Translations under genes and position numbers: made by a program
Notes under the pieces: model-generated
What the model was told of the DNA's origin: nothing
Databases searched by the model: none
What the model saw: only the letters and a program-made list of their open reading frames with translations
Assembly: GCF_029784135.1 (NCBI RefSeq)
Contig: NC_073745.1
Coordinates: 41,806,420 to 41,870,419 of the forward strand
DNA from: Toxorhynchites rutilus septentrionalis
Taxonomy: Eukaryota; Arthropoda; Insecta; Diptera; Culicidae
DNA: 64,000 nt
Direction of reading: 5' to 3'
In this document: in pieces, positions 10,727 through 21,840 of the stretch
How positions within the stretch are numbered: position 1 is the first letter of the stretch
How the letters are laid out: every line of letters begins with the position of its first letter

Positions 10727-11682
10727 CCACATTGGGATTTTTTTGACTCAAGTTTCAAAAAAGGGTGTATCGATTTTAGTACCGTATAGTTTAATACCAT
10801 ATATATATATAGTAGTAGTATTTTTAATAATTTATCTCTCAAAAACTATGAGTCACACCGAAATAGTGTCTTAGAAAGAGTTATAGAGCATTGATGTAAA
10901 AATGTGAAAACAATATACAATGAGAAAAAAAATAGTGCTTTTTCTTCCTATCTACAAAAAGAACTATAATTTACGATTTCTAAAGCATGTATTTTTAAAT
11001 TTTTTCATATAAAATAGAAGTCATGTGCAAAATTCAAAAAAAAAATATTCAAGTCCAAGATGGTAAAAATATTTTTGACAAACATTGTGAAGCATCAAAT
11101 TTTTATGAATTTTAGAAACTTAAAATTTTTGTCTGTTAACAATCATTTTTAGCCACAAATTATGAATCCTGATTTAATTAAAAATTAAAAAAAACTTCTC
11201 TATCAATCTTCTTCTAAATGCAGCCATTCTCGAGATATTTGAAAAAACATTTCTAATTTATTGTCTTTTTGGATTTATTTTTTTTTATTTATACATGTAT
11301 TTTTCATTTTTTTTAATTTTTTCGCGTAAAATAGAAGTCATGTAGAAAATTTATAAAGGTCGGACTGTATTGAGGGGAATGCAAAAAATACATAGTCGAC
11401 TATTTAATGGCGGTTACCTTTTCGAATTTATGTTGTTCATAATGTAGTCTATTCTCCACGTCAAGCCATTCAGCCATTTTTTAGTGGCGGCCAAATTGAA
11501 TTTTCAAGCAGTTTTATAATGGCAATAGAATTAAAGGTATGTTCCAAATTTCAGATCAATCAGTGATCAGGAACGGTGTCAAATTTCAATTAATGTGTGG
11601 CAATCCTACGAACACTCAAACATACATACAAACAGGGCAAGCTGAATGAAACCATTAAAAAGTAATCAGTCATTTAGGAACT

Positions 11683-11995
11683 GCGGCCATCTTGGATTTG
11701 TATTTTTCATGATCTACTGTGTTCTACTAGTCAAGCCCTTTCATTTGATACCCATATTGATGGGGTTATGAGAAAATATGTAATCCACCATTTTGTTGTG
11801 GCCGCCATCTTGGATTTGAATTTTCTATAAATAACTGTGTTCTACTAGTTAAGCCCTTTCATTTGATACCCATATTGATGGGGTCGTGAAAAAATATGTA
11901 ATCCGCCATCTTGTGGTGGCGGCCAGTTTGGATTTGCAGTTTTCATAAATAACTAGTCAAGCCCTTTCATTGGAGACCCATATTGGCTATTCAAT
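11683..11995. repeat. ~118-bp tandem repeat, 2.6 copies
   Basis: Units start at about 11683, 11801 and 11919, each with CATCTTGGATTTG or a close variant, then ACTAGT(C/T)AAGCCCTTTCATT and (for the first two) ACCCATATTGATGGGGT. The third unit is truncated. Confidence 0.75.
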
Positions 11996-12069
11996 ATGGA
12001 ATTATTATACAAATTTTTCAAAATTTCCGAAAATCAAAAATAAAATACTCCGGATAATCGTGTCTAAAA

Positions 12070-12134
12070 TTCCGAATAATCGAATCCCGGATAATCGAGT
12101 CTCCGGATAATCGAGTCTCCGGATAATCGAGTCC
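12070..12134. repeat. 16-bp minisatellite
   Basis: Four tandem variants of CTCCGGATAATCGAGT, the first degenerate. The GGATAATCG word resembles pogo-type terminal repeats such as those at 33466 and 35001. Confidence 0.7.
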
Positions 12135-13107
12135 GACCTGTACATCATTATGGTAAAAATATATGTTTAGGAATTATGTTGAAAAACATTTGAAGACATG
12201 TGGGTTACAACTCCTAAACATAACATGGGTAACTCCTAAACATATAATTTTACCATGATGATGTATTTGGAAAAGTTGTTGAAAATTATAAGCAAATTCA
12301 TAAAATTTCACGTACATGATGACATAACACGACAAACATGTTAAAAGATCCTATTTACTCCAGAAAAGACAATGAATTAGAAATATTATTTGAGGGGCTA
12401 AGAATGCAGTGACTGGATCGATTTCTCTTCACCAACTTTTTCTTTAGTTAATAACTCAATTGCAAAAACGTTCCAATTTAAGTTTGCTATAGAATCCGAT
12501 AGATGAGCTTCTGACTTATCTTCCACATTGTCAAATACAGCTGGGAATGTATTTGCAGCTAAGTTATGACCAAAAGGGAGAATCGATGTAGAGAAATCAT
12601 TTTAAATATCGCGAGAATGGCTACTTTAGAAGGAGATTGATAAAGTGATTTTTCATTTTTAATCACAACAACATTCATAATTTGTGGCTAAAAATGATTG
12701 TTAACATACAAAAATTCGAAGTTTGGAAAATTCATAAAAATTCGATGTTCCACAAAATTTGACGAACTTTGTGGAATATCGAATTTTTATGAATTTTCCA
12801 AACTTCGAATTAGTTTTACCATCCTCGACCATTTTTTTAAAATTTTCTGTATGATATATATTCTATATGAAATAATTTTTTTTGATATATCGCAAATTAA
12901 ATATTTTTTCTAAATTAAAAAAAAATGAGTAGTATTTTTTTTTCTCTGTGTACATTTTGTTCACATTTTTACATCAATATTCTATAACTCTTCTAAGACA
13001 CCATTTATGTACGACTCATAGTTTTTAAATATAAATTATCAAATGAGTTATCTTACTAAAATCGATACGCTCTTTACAAAAGTTAAGTCAAAAAATTCTC
13101 AATTGTT

Positions 13108-14066
13108 GTGGAAAACTCATGATGAAACCAATCCTAATTTTAAATTCAAAATTAAGCATACATTAACAAAATAAGTCACGCGCTATATGCATTTTGCCTG
13201 TGAATGACAATATCGTTTCTTTTAGTTTTCTCCAAGCGTTGTCGTTAAATACATCCGCTCCGTCCAACGTGATCTGCTTTCTACGTGTATCCAGTTCAGC
13301 TGCACATCATTAGTTCCCAATCAGTTAGTTCGGAATCATTTCGTATGACGAACTACCGTTTTTTTAAAGAACGACCATTCGTTCAATCTTTTTGGTGAAC
13401 TAACTAGTTCCGTACGGTTCGTGAACGGTTTGCTTGTCTCTACCATGGAGGCGAACACCAGAATTGTATACAAACATGTTGTTTCTTGAACTTTTGCCAC
13501 AGCGCAAGCAGCGAGTAAAATCTAAAAAAACATACCTACTCAATTCGCTAACGTGTTTACTTGTTTTACTATCTTAACTGTTTGTGTTATAATAAAAAAA
13601 ATTGCTTAATAAATTTCCTATCTAATATAATATTGTATAACATATATCGAAATAACGATTTTGCGCAATATGCATTTGAAATCCATTAATTTTTCGTTAC
13701 ATTTTGTAAGAGTGACCCCCCTATTTAGAAATCGAAGATGTAGTCCTACGTCAAAGTTGTTGGATTGTCAGAGACATAAGATTATCCTGATGGAAGACTA
13801 TGCCTAACATATTGGCTAATTCTGGATGTTCGTCATGCCCTTTTTTGTTTGCTTCTTCTTTCTGACCTTTTGCGGTCGCATGTCTTCTCCCGGCCACCAC
13901 AGCAAGGAACCACACCAATCTTATACTTTATTCAGCAATATATCAATTCACACTTTTTCTAAATGAATCTTAACGTCTAGTGAACTCGTTCACGAATGCT
14001 CCTATGAATAAAGCCTGAGGAAAGGCTTAATGGGAAACTCCATGTATTGCAGCTCTTATTATAATA
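13108..14066. other. Mostly unassigned, with a solitary GACGTAG-family end
   Basis: No gene was recognised. GATGTAGTCCTACGTCAA at 13737-13754 is a diverged copy of the 3' palindrome of the GACGTAG repeat family. GTTC...GAAC-rich sequence at 13310-13440 and 13980-14000 looks like a decayed TIR element, but borders could not be set. Confidence 0.45.
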
Positions 14067-14610
14067 CAAGGTTGGGGAAAAAGTAATCCATTATTTTTGG
14101 GTGGAATTCAAAACTATTTTTCATATGCTTCGGATTGTCCGATTTGGATCACAGTTTTGTTGTAAAATGTGTTGCCTTTCTAAAGGTAGCTAATGTCTCT
14201 ATCACAGAAGTCTTGGTTCTTACTGCCGAAAAACTCTAGCAATAGATTTTAGCAATCTACTCAGGATCCCAATTTCTTATCACTCTGGAAATTTTGCAAT
14301 GCAAGAAAAAGGTGGTAAACGCTTGGTGCTAGATCCGGACTATATGGTGGATGTATTAAAACATCCAAATCAAGCTCTGGGAATTGTGTGGCCTTGAGTT
14401 GTCCTGATGGAACACAACACCTCTTCTGTTGGCCAATTCTGGACGTTTCTGGTCAATCGCTTTAAAAAAATGGAAAAAAAAATATTTTCAAAAAAATTTA
14501 ACTGCATGTATTTTACTGTTTCAGTATAGGCACCATATACACAATTCACAATTTCAGTGGCCTGGCTTGCATTTGCGCCTTTATAAAAGGAAAAGTGAAT
14601 TTTCACTTCG
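14067..14610 (-). pseudogene. Decayed mariner element
   Basis: The plus strand begins CAAGGTTGGGGAAAAAGTAA after a TA, a mariner-like end. The minus strand has an N-terminal frame FYKGANASQATEIVNCVYG, matching the mariner helix-turn-helix start. Towards the left end it reads ELDLDVLIHPPYSPDLAPS then VYHLF, where the third catalytic Asp of PSDYHLF is replaced by Val. The middle, with the first Asp, is deleted. It is a short dead copy of a family different from the one at 3841. Confidence 0.7.
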
Positions 14611-14654
14611 TTAACCTACATTGTTAACACCCTGTAACTCAGAACTGAAAGAAA

Positions 14655-16250
14655 CAAAAAATTATAGGAGGTTGGGTGCAAGACACGACCACATTGTTGT
14701 CGTAGAACTACGCTGTTATTTTATGCAAGTCGCTTGTTAATAACTTCGGATATTATTTTAGAATATACTTCTATATACTTAAATACTTCTCATCATTTTG
14801 GCCTATCAAGAGATGAACCAGTCTAAGGCTAATAATCTCTATAATAAAGACAAAAAAAAAGCGCTATTCTCAAAAGAAACGCTTCTGTTAATATTATCGG
14901 TTTCGAAAGAAGTAGCATTACTTTCTCATGCTCGAGATAAGCGCAGCTGTTATCCTTAGTGGAAAAACTTTTGCTACTGGCAAACGAAACCAAATCACAT
15001 ACAAAATTCTACAACGATATTTACTTTCTTGGTGACTAAATAAACGAAATGAATTCTGTCTGTTAATCTCAATAACCTCGAAAAGTTGCATTGCTTCATT
15101 ATGATCAAGATTAGTACAAATGCCATCCTCGTAGAAGGCAGTTTAGCGATTGGCACGCGAATCCAAATAACTCACAACATTCCAGTACGACCATAGTGAA
15201 TGGTTTAGCATGATATTCCTCAAATAATTATGTGGCGCATGACCATAACGCCTGCTTCGCTATAGCATCAGTTCGATGCTATGATGCAATGTCAAAGGCA
15301 CCCTTATGATAACGGAAAACAAGCGATGTTAACTGCTTCGAATAAAAAAAAGTCTAAGTATTTGCATCAGCAGAGATCCATTATTCATACCCTAGCGTAA
15401 ATATTCCTCTTCCGTTACCTCCCTCTTTGTCCATATTTATTATCGCGGCTGCATAATTTGCACCATCAAACAATTGTGGTCAAAATATTAGGTGATTGTT
15501 GCATCGCGACAGGGGACCAGATACAAATTTTTCAGGTTTCTGCGTAGCGAAGATGCTATTTGTACATACGGATAAGGGAGCACGCACGTATGCACACAAA
15601 GTCATATATCGATGTCTTGAAGCAACCAAATATAAACACACACACATTTATCTCCGCTTTGCGATCGTCTCAACAGTAGCCCTTTCTATTAATATTTCCA
15701 GTCTCGTTTAGCTTAGCTGTCATTCTTGGTGGAGATAGTTTTGCTACTGTCACACACAAAATTCCTGAACAATTATTTTCTTGGTGCGCCGATGATAGCC
15801 TAGTTTGATGAATCCCCACGCAATTGTGTAGTTCAGAACCCTAATGGAATGGTGTCAGATTGATGTAATGATTACAATGCCAGAGACATCAGCGAGTAAG
15901 TAATTTGTTCGCGTCCACAGCTCAATTCGAAACGAAGACATGTGATGACGCAAAACAAGGAAGAACAATAAGTCGCCGATAAGTCGCTCGTTATTGACAG
16001 CATGGGCTAGGGAAGCTCCGATTGAGCAGAACAAATGCATGGGAAAATGGAAATGCTTCTAGTTTTCATCAATTTAAACCGTTTACACACCAGGAAATTG
16101 TAATCTATAGCATAGAAAAAATTCGTTTGGAATGTAAATTGTCAAAATCCGTTCGCAGCGAAAATAGTTATTAACGTTAACTTTATTTCATAAAAACGTG
16201 ACCTATTTTCTGATTTGGCACCCTTAACGAAAGACGTAGTTCTGCGTCAA
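14655..16250 (+). mobile_element. GACGTAG-family repeat, copy A
   Basis: The left end shows GGTTGGGTGCAAGACACGAC then a (G)TCGTAGAACTACG block; the right end shows CACCCTTAACGAAAGACGTAG then a near-palindrome ending GCGTCAA. It aligns through most of its length with copy B at 43150-45060 (for example TTAGTGGAAAAACTTTTGCT against TTAGTGGAGAAAGTTTTGCT). It contains a motif near 14815-14850, GTCTAAGGCTAATAATCTCT, then AATAAAGAC, also present in copy D. Internal short repeats (GCTGTCATCCTTxGTGGAG) recur. There is no long open frame; the class is unknown to me. Confidence 0.75.
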
Positions 16251-16680
16251 AAACAGCGAAAGATTTTTTTTAGTCGGAAATGTCACCTTTACAACGAGCT
16301 TAAGCTTGAAATTGTATGATCGATATTACGCGTTTAAAAATAAATAAAATAAATAAATAAACGGAAAATGCCTAACTAATTATTTTTGCGATACATGAGA
16401 AAGCCAGGACTGCATGTTGGGAACTGATATATCGAAAGATATCACACGAAGGTGAATTATAAAATATAAATATTTTCACAAAAAAAAACATCGCATTAAA
16501 ACACATTGTTCAGTAAATGGATATTTAAAGTTCACAACAAAATTTTGTTTATCTTTCACAATCGTACATGCTATCTATAACTTCTCTTCAAATTTATTTA
16601 ATTTGTTCCCCCAGTTGCCAGCAGCATTTGTTGAATTTGTTTGAATTTATCGACTGGTTGGTTGGTTGGTAGAAGCCCCA
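16251..16680. other. Unassigned AT-rich sequence
   Basis: Nothing recognisable was seen between repeat copy A and the next DD37E element. Confidence 0.4.
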
Positions 16681-17903
16681 TAAAGACTGCCCCAGAAAGT
16701 ATGGACGCACCCAGATTTTAGTATAAATAAAACACAAATGTTAGAAACTTAGTTTTTCTTCGACATATTGTTAACATAAGATTAGTACAACAGCCCGGTG
16801 TTCTCAATTTCTGCTATCTATCGATTGTATGCAAGCTGGCGCACCTTCTTGCGAACGTTCTTCATGAGGTTCAGCACAGACTTCTTAGCGACGAGTCTAG
16901 ACACTTTTTTTCAGTCCTTTTCAAATTGTTGAATGGTTTCTGCTGGAGAGACATGTTTCCTAAGATGCGCCTTCGTCAATGCCCAAATTCTTCAATAGGG
17001 CGAATTTCCGGGCAATTAGGGGGATTCATGCCCTTTGGAACGAATGTTATATCTTTTGAGGTATACCACTCTACCGTTAGTTTCGCGTAATGGCATGACG
17101 CTAAATCCGGCCAGAAGACAACAGGATCGTTGTGGCTACGAATCATGGGTAGAAGCCGTTTTTTTAAACACTCCTTGATGTAAATTTCGCTGTTCATTGA
17201 AGCAGTTGTAATGAACGGTTGCGAAATTTTACCGCAGCCACAGATAGCTTGCCAGACCATAGCCTTTTTACCAAATTTTTCGACTCGAACGGATGTTTCA
17301 GACTTGTCTAATACTTGCCCTTCTCGCACCGTATAATACTGTGGCTCCGGCAAGGATTTATAGTCGAATTTAACGTATGTTTCATCGTCCATCATTATGC
17401 ACTTCGAATTCCCAGCAAGCATCGTATCGTACAGCTTTCGCACTCTGGGCCTGATCGATGCTTCTTGTTTTGGGGTTCGTTTTGGCTGCTTCTGCTTCTT
17501 ATATGTTCGCAGATTCAAACGTTCTTTTGCGCGATGAACGTTTGATTTCGACGTGCCAACTTTTTTGGCCACATCCCGTTCGGATACCTCTTTCTTTTGC
17601 TCGAACGCCTTCATTATACATTTATCCAAACGAGGACTGGCAGGACCTTTTTTGACGTAGGACTACGTCTTTCATTTCTATACCGGGGTGTAAAATCAAA
17701 GTTTCGAAAACGAAAGCGTTACGCCGGAGACCGAGATTTTGAGTGTTAATAGCTCCTAAACAACTGAACGAAATGGTATGATAAACACTTCATTCGAAAG
17801 ATAAAGTGTCTACGCGTTCTATACTTGTTACTTTCTGATCCAAAAACTTGTTTCAATAGTCTTAAATTTGCTTTCAAAATAGGCTATTGAAATCACCAAT
17901 CGG

Positions 17904-17940
17904 TATATAAGCGAGCGCCGCTCGGAAATCCACTCAGTTC
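17904..17940 (+). promoter_or_regulatory. TATA plus initiator core promoter inside repeat copy C
   Basis: TATATAAG is followed about 30 bases later by CTCAGTTC, which fits the insect initiator TCAGTT at the right distance for a TATA-driven RNA polymerase II start. The intervening CGAGCGCCGCTCGG is itself palindromic. Downstream ATG codons open only short frames, so what is transcribed is unclear. Confidence 0.45.
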
Positions 17941-18178
17941 TAATTGAACAGCGATTGGAGCATGTTGTCGCTGTTGTGGTGAAGCTCTTCATTTATCATG
18001 AAAGCGCGGATGAACGGTGTCACCAAGAGCCTGTTTGTGCACCTTAGGCCAGAAGGGAATCCATCAGGAGGAGAGTGATGCTACTAACGGTTCCCAGGGA
18101 AGATCTCGAAGCAGCCGCTACACACACACACACACATACACGCACGGAATTCTTTCCGTTTGGATCGAGAAAGATCCG

Positions 18179-18478
18179 GAAAATAATCTGCCAGTTCCTC
18201 TAGGAATTTAAAAATACATTCATGTGAAAGAGTTTATTTGAATGTTTTCTATCCATGTAACACTGTGACCAAATATGTTTCAATCAAGTGCTATTAAAAG
18301 ATGGTTATCGAGTTAGTATTAACCACTGGTGGGCTTCCAGTATCGAGGAAAATGTGGAAATATCTAATCGTTACTGAAAATAATCTGCCAGTTCCTCTGG
18401 GAATTTAAAATTACATTCATATGAAAGAGTTTATTTTAATGTTTTCTATCCATGTAACACTGTGACCAAATACATTAG
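18179..18478. repeat. ~100-bp direct duplication inside repeat copy C
   Basis: The block GAAAATAATCTGCCAGTTCC through TAACACTGTGACCAAATA occurs at about 18179 and again at about 18378, with only a few differences. A CA-rich microsatellite precedes it (18120-18143). Confidence 0.85.
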
Positions 18479-20143
18479 GTTTTGTGATTTTTCAATCAAT
18501 CGCAATCAACAGGATAGCTTCTGAAGATTATTCTTCCCCATCAGTAGGATATTTCCGAATCCAATATTGGATGCATAAAACCATGTGCCTCCAACTTAAC
18601 GCTCTCGTTTTCGAAGTTCACCAAATATTCATTCATTCAGAATGAATTCAGATTCAACATCAAACAAATGATCTCTAAATCAACGATAGTCCTACGTCAC
18701 CCTTGCGGTTATACCATAGATATAACCCACTTCCTGTTTTTTCGACCTGTTTTCGGTTTATCCTCAAAAGAGTTATCCTCACTGAATTTCCTGATCGCTG
18801 TTCGCACGGCTTTCTCACTAACACCTTCGATTTTTGCTAACTTTCTTAATGACAATCCGGGTTCTGTACACCATTTGTGCACAATTTTTCGCCGTTGTTC
18901 TGCTGAAAGGCCACGCATTTTGGAAAAACACTGCTAGAAAAAATATGCCACTGCACAGGTGCTGAGAGACAAAAGTAAACAACGGGACGCAGCCAAAAAA
19001 AGGACCAAATATAAAGTATTGTGAAATGGCAGCGGTTTCTGACTGCGTCCATACTTTCTGGGGCAGTCTTTAGTAACCAAGATTGTTTTCAGATCAATTT
19101 TTCCGAACAACTTATTGAAATGGTTAACTCAGATTTGCTTCATCTCGACTAAGAAACAAACTTTGACGCCAGTACATTTTTCAATTGAATTGGACGGATT
19201 TCGCGCCATCTCGACCAGATGTAGGCATGACCCTCTCAGAACTCAATAAAACTTTCTGGGTGTGAAGACCTTACCTAATTTAGCAACCTGGCATACTTAG
19301 TTTTTCGAAAATTTATCTAGACTAACATTTGGAAAGGGCTAAATATTTTTGATCATTTTTTAATATTTTTTTGCTCGAAAATGGTAGGTCCAACAAAAAA
19401 GTGATCTATGGAAGAGTTTTAGGAAAATAATTGAATTTTCCGAAAAAAATACTGAATTTTTATTTTTTTTTGAAATGCTACGCTGAAAAAAAATCTATTT
19501 CAAAACTTAAAGTAGATTATCCCAAAATGGTCTTGCATAACATAGGGCGCTAGAACGCTCAGCAGAGTCGTGAAATCACTTGGTGTGTGACGTATTAAAT
19601 AATACGGGAGGGGGTTAATACCAGCACTGCATTTGTAATCCTGGTAAATCCTGAGAGATCACGGCTTGACTAATGTTGCTAAACAATATCACACTTTTCT
19701 TTGTTGAATTCTGATGATTACGCAGAAACAAAATAATGCTATTTATTTTCCGTCACTTTATATTTGCTGCCGGTCACGACTGGTAATTTTCAAATAACTG
19801 CAGAGCCATTTTATTCATCCGTTAGGTATCTATACAATCCATCCACATATTTATCTACAATTTATCTACCATTTCATTAAAATCTGAGATGACCATTTTG
19901 CGAAAATTGACTTTTAGTTTTTGAAATCATTTTTTTTTCTGTGTAGCATTTCAAAAAATGTTTTTTCAGTATTTTTTTTCTGAATATTCAATTATTTCCA
20001 TAGATCACTTTTTTGTAGGACTTACCATTTTCGAGTAGAAAAAAGTAAATAAAAAATACCAAAAATATTGAGCCCTTTCCATATGGTCGGTGTTAAGGCA
20101 GACCGGACCATGTGACATTTTTATGATTTCAAGAAAAAAAAAT

Positions 20144-21480
20144 TAGTGGGTTATATCTATGATATAATCGCAAGGTTCACGTGGAACTACCTTAGCTTAG
20201 CAATCATTCGTTTATATTGATTAAATTCTTGATTGAATGAAACAGTTTCCAAATTCAATTGAGTTCAATATATTTGCTCTGTGAGTGAAAAAAATGAACA
20301 AATGCCGTGTAAAGTCAATTCATTTATTGTGATTGATTGTTCTTCGTTACAAGTAAATTTAATGACGGACCTTCTACGTTTGGTATGATGACTAGAACAA
20401 AATATATGTACGGAAGAATTATCAAACGTTTGATGAACCAGCCTAAGGCTGAAAATCTTTCTAATAAAGACAAAAAAAAAATTATCAAACGATTATTTTA
20501 TTTTACATTTCCCTCTGAAGTTTACATCCCAAAAGTGTACATACTTCTCGAATCTCGAATTTGCTTGAAACTGGGAAGTTCATTCGCTTCTAGTGGCTGC
20601 ACGATTTTCCCAGGTTCCTAAGTTTAGAAGATCATGTTAGGACAGACATATTCCACTCTGCACAAAGGCAAGCGAGGACAAAAGTACTCGCAGTTTGCAT
20701 TTATTTGCAGAGCCGATTTCCCCAGAAACCTCGGTTTTGAAGTCTGTGTTAGGGAAACACATTTCAATCGGAACAAAAATACCCCCGATTTGTATGAATT
20801 CGCAATGCCGATTTCCCCACGCTTCATGGATTTGAAGTCTGTGTTAGGGAAACACATTCCAGTCGGAACAAAAATACCCCCGACTTGCATGAATTTGAAA
20901 TACCGATTTCTCCAGGCACCTTGGTTTAGAAATCTCTATTAGGGAACACATTTCGGTGGGAACAAAAGCTCCCCCTACTTTCGTGTGTTCTTTTTCTTCT
21001 TTTTGGCTTTAAGAGGGTTTAAACTTTTCAGTTCACTCGCCTCTAGGCTCTTTCGTGTGTTTGCAATGCCGATTTCGCTGCTTGGTTTTAAAGTCTGTGT
21101 TAGGGAACATTTTTCGATGAGAACAAAAGTCCCCCTACTTTCATGTATTTGCAATGCCGATTTCTCGAAGGCTGCTTGGTTTTGATGGCTGTGTTAGGGA
21201 AACCGTAAATCGGGCCAATCAAAACGATGCAGTTAGGGCGTTTAGATAACGCCTAATATTTTACAGTTATTCAATTGTTTATCTAATGAAAAACAACATT
21301 TTGTTAGTTGCGATAGATGCGTAGAAATATTCCCTATCAAGTGATGCAAACATCTCTCCTATCCAGTACGAAATGTTCGAGCTATAAGCATTCGAAATCT
21401 TTCATTTTTTCCTGCATGTTCTGTGTTTAGGTTTTCATTTTACCCTCCATATATTCCGGTTAGACGTAGTCCCACGTCAA
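20144..21480 (+). mobile_element. GACGTAG-family repeat, copy D
   Basis: It begins AGTGGGTTATATCTATGATA with a GGTTCACGTGGAACTACC block and ends TTAGACGTAGTCCCACGTCA. The 5' end matches copy C; it shares the GCCTAAGGCTGAAAATCT then AATAAAGAC motif (about 20440-20472) with copy A. The right half is a ~100-bp tandem repeat. No transposase; short open frames come from the tandem repeat. Confidence 0.7.
20628..21215 (+). repeat. ~100-bp tandem repeat inside copy D
   Basis: Five to six degenerate units centre on CTGTGTTAGGGAAACACATT, GGAACAAAAATACCCCC and GCAATGCCGATTTC, at about 20636, 20743, 20838, 20935, 21098 and 21189. Two units (20743 and 20838) are nearly identical; the outer ones are decayed and one carries an insertion. 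Confidence 0.8.
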
Positions 21481-21840
21481 AACGCGCTTGAAGTTTGGTG
21501 CTATGATTAATTTTCATTGAACATTCGAAACAATTGCGATATATTATTCCTTCTGTGCGCGTGATTTTCGAAATCTGATTAATGTAGTATGTATCTTATG
21601 AAATGCTTAACCTAATGCAATCAATAACTCAAAATTTTCAATTTTGTGACTTGGTCGCCTCTGACTTAACGCCGACTATATGTTAGTCTAGATAAATTTT
21701 CGGAAAACTAAGTATGCCAAGTGGCTTAATTAGGTAAGGTCTTCGCGCCCAGAAAGTTTCATTAAGTTCTGCGAGGGTCATGCCAATCCCACATACGAGT
21801 TGGCGCGAAATCCGTCATTGTTGGCATTTGTGAACTAAAA

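Larger units (their letters stand above)
10727..13107. mobile_element. Foldback-type element with long inverted arms
   Basis: The two ends are inverted copies. GTTTTCCAC... with TATCGATTTTAGTA on the left pairs with TACTAAAATCGATA...GTGGAAAAC on the right. CAAAAACTATGAGTC with GTGTCTTAGAA pairs with TTCTAAGACAC...GACTCATAG. Farther in, AACAATCATTTTTAGCCACAAATTATGAAT pairs with its inverse near 12680. Arms reach about 450-550 bp, diverged by indels. No transposase. The centre (about 11,340-12,140) holds tandem repeats and may be a separate insertion. Confidence 0.65.
17654..18736 (-). mobile_element. GACGTAG-family repeat, copy C, inside the DD37E transposase
   Basis: It sits between six-T runs 17648-17653 and 18737-18742, the apparent target duplication, and exactly interrupts the transposase frame. 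On the minus strand it starts with a hairpin-like GTTATATCTATGGTATAAC, then AAGGGTGACGTAGGACTAT, and ends GAAAGACGTAGTCCTACGTC. The 3' end matches copies A and B; the 5' end matches copy D. It holds a TATA promoter on the plus strand (17904) and an internal duplication. No transposase. Confidence 0.75.
16818..18918 (-). pseudogene. DD37E transposase, broken by insertion, frameshift and stop
   Basis: The start at 18918 gives MRGLSAEQRRKIVHKWCTEP, a helix-turn-helix (LSLRKLAKIEGVSEKAVRTA) and KTGRK, where a 1.1-kb repeat is inserted. The frame resumes near 17650 with a second helix-turn-helix (DVAKKVGTSKSNVHRAKERL), MMDDETYVKFDY, KKAMVWQAICGCG, FWPDLASCHYAK and NPPNCPEIRPIEE, with 37 residues between the second Asp and the Glu. 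A one-base frameshift follows PIEE at about 16976, then an in-frame TGA, before a typical tail VRKKVRQLAYNR. All catalytic residues survive, but the gene is dead. Confidence 0.9.
16683..19070 (-). mobile_element. ITmD37E-type transposon, copy 2, split by a GACGTAG repeat
   Basis: Terminal inverted repeats of about 28 bp (AAAGACTGCCCCAGAAAGTA inward on the left, its inverse on the right) lie between TA dinucleotides 16681-16682 and 19071-19072. Subtracting the insertion 17654-18736 and its duplicated T run leaves about 1.3 kb, the usual size of such elements. The ends differ from those of the copy at 33660, so it is another DD37E family. Confidence 0.9.
20084..21678. mobile_element. TA-flanked MITE-type element holding repeat copy D
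   Basis: The ends TGGTCGGTGTTAAGGCAGAC and its diverged inverse (GACTTAACGCCGACTA) form ~37-bp inverted repeats with TA at 20082-20083 and 21679-21680. Removing it restores the foldback arm CCA-TA-TGTTAG. Without copy D only about 260 bp remain, so the host is a small non-autonomous MITE. Confidence 0.8.
19185..21830. mobile_element. Foldback element interrupted by two nested elements
   Basis: The left arm (about 19185-19495) contains GGACGGATTTCGCGCC, GGCATGACCCTC, GAAGACCTTACCTAATT and GAAAATTTATCTAGACTAAC. Its inverse is found partly at 19925-20083 (GCATTTCAAA, ATAGATCACTTTTTTG, CCATTTTCGAG) and partly at 21681-21830 (GTTAGTCTAGATAAATTTTC, AATTAGGTAAGGTCTTC, GGCGCGAAATCCGTC). The right arm is cut at a TA by the element 20084-21678. 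No coding capacity was recognised. Confidence 0.75.

Noticed and set aside
18120..18143. CA repeat considered as a CRISPR-like or satellite array
   Set aside because: Ordinary short microsatellite; no spacers, and the DNA is eukaryotic.
17961..18180. Possible histone coding remnant after the promoter in copy C (frame reading GRSRSSR)
   Set aside because: Only a few basic residues resemble an H2A N-terminus; frames are short and broken, so no histone gene is called.
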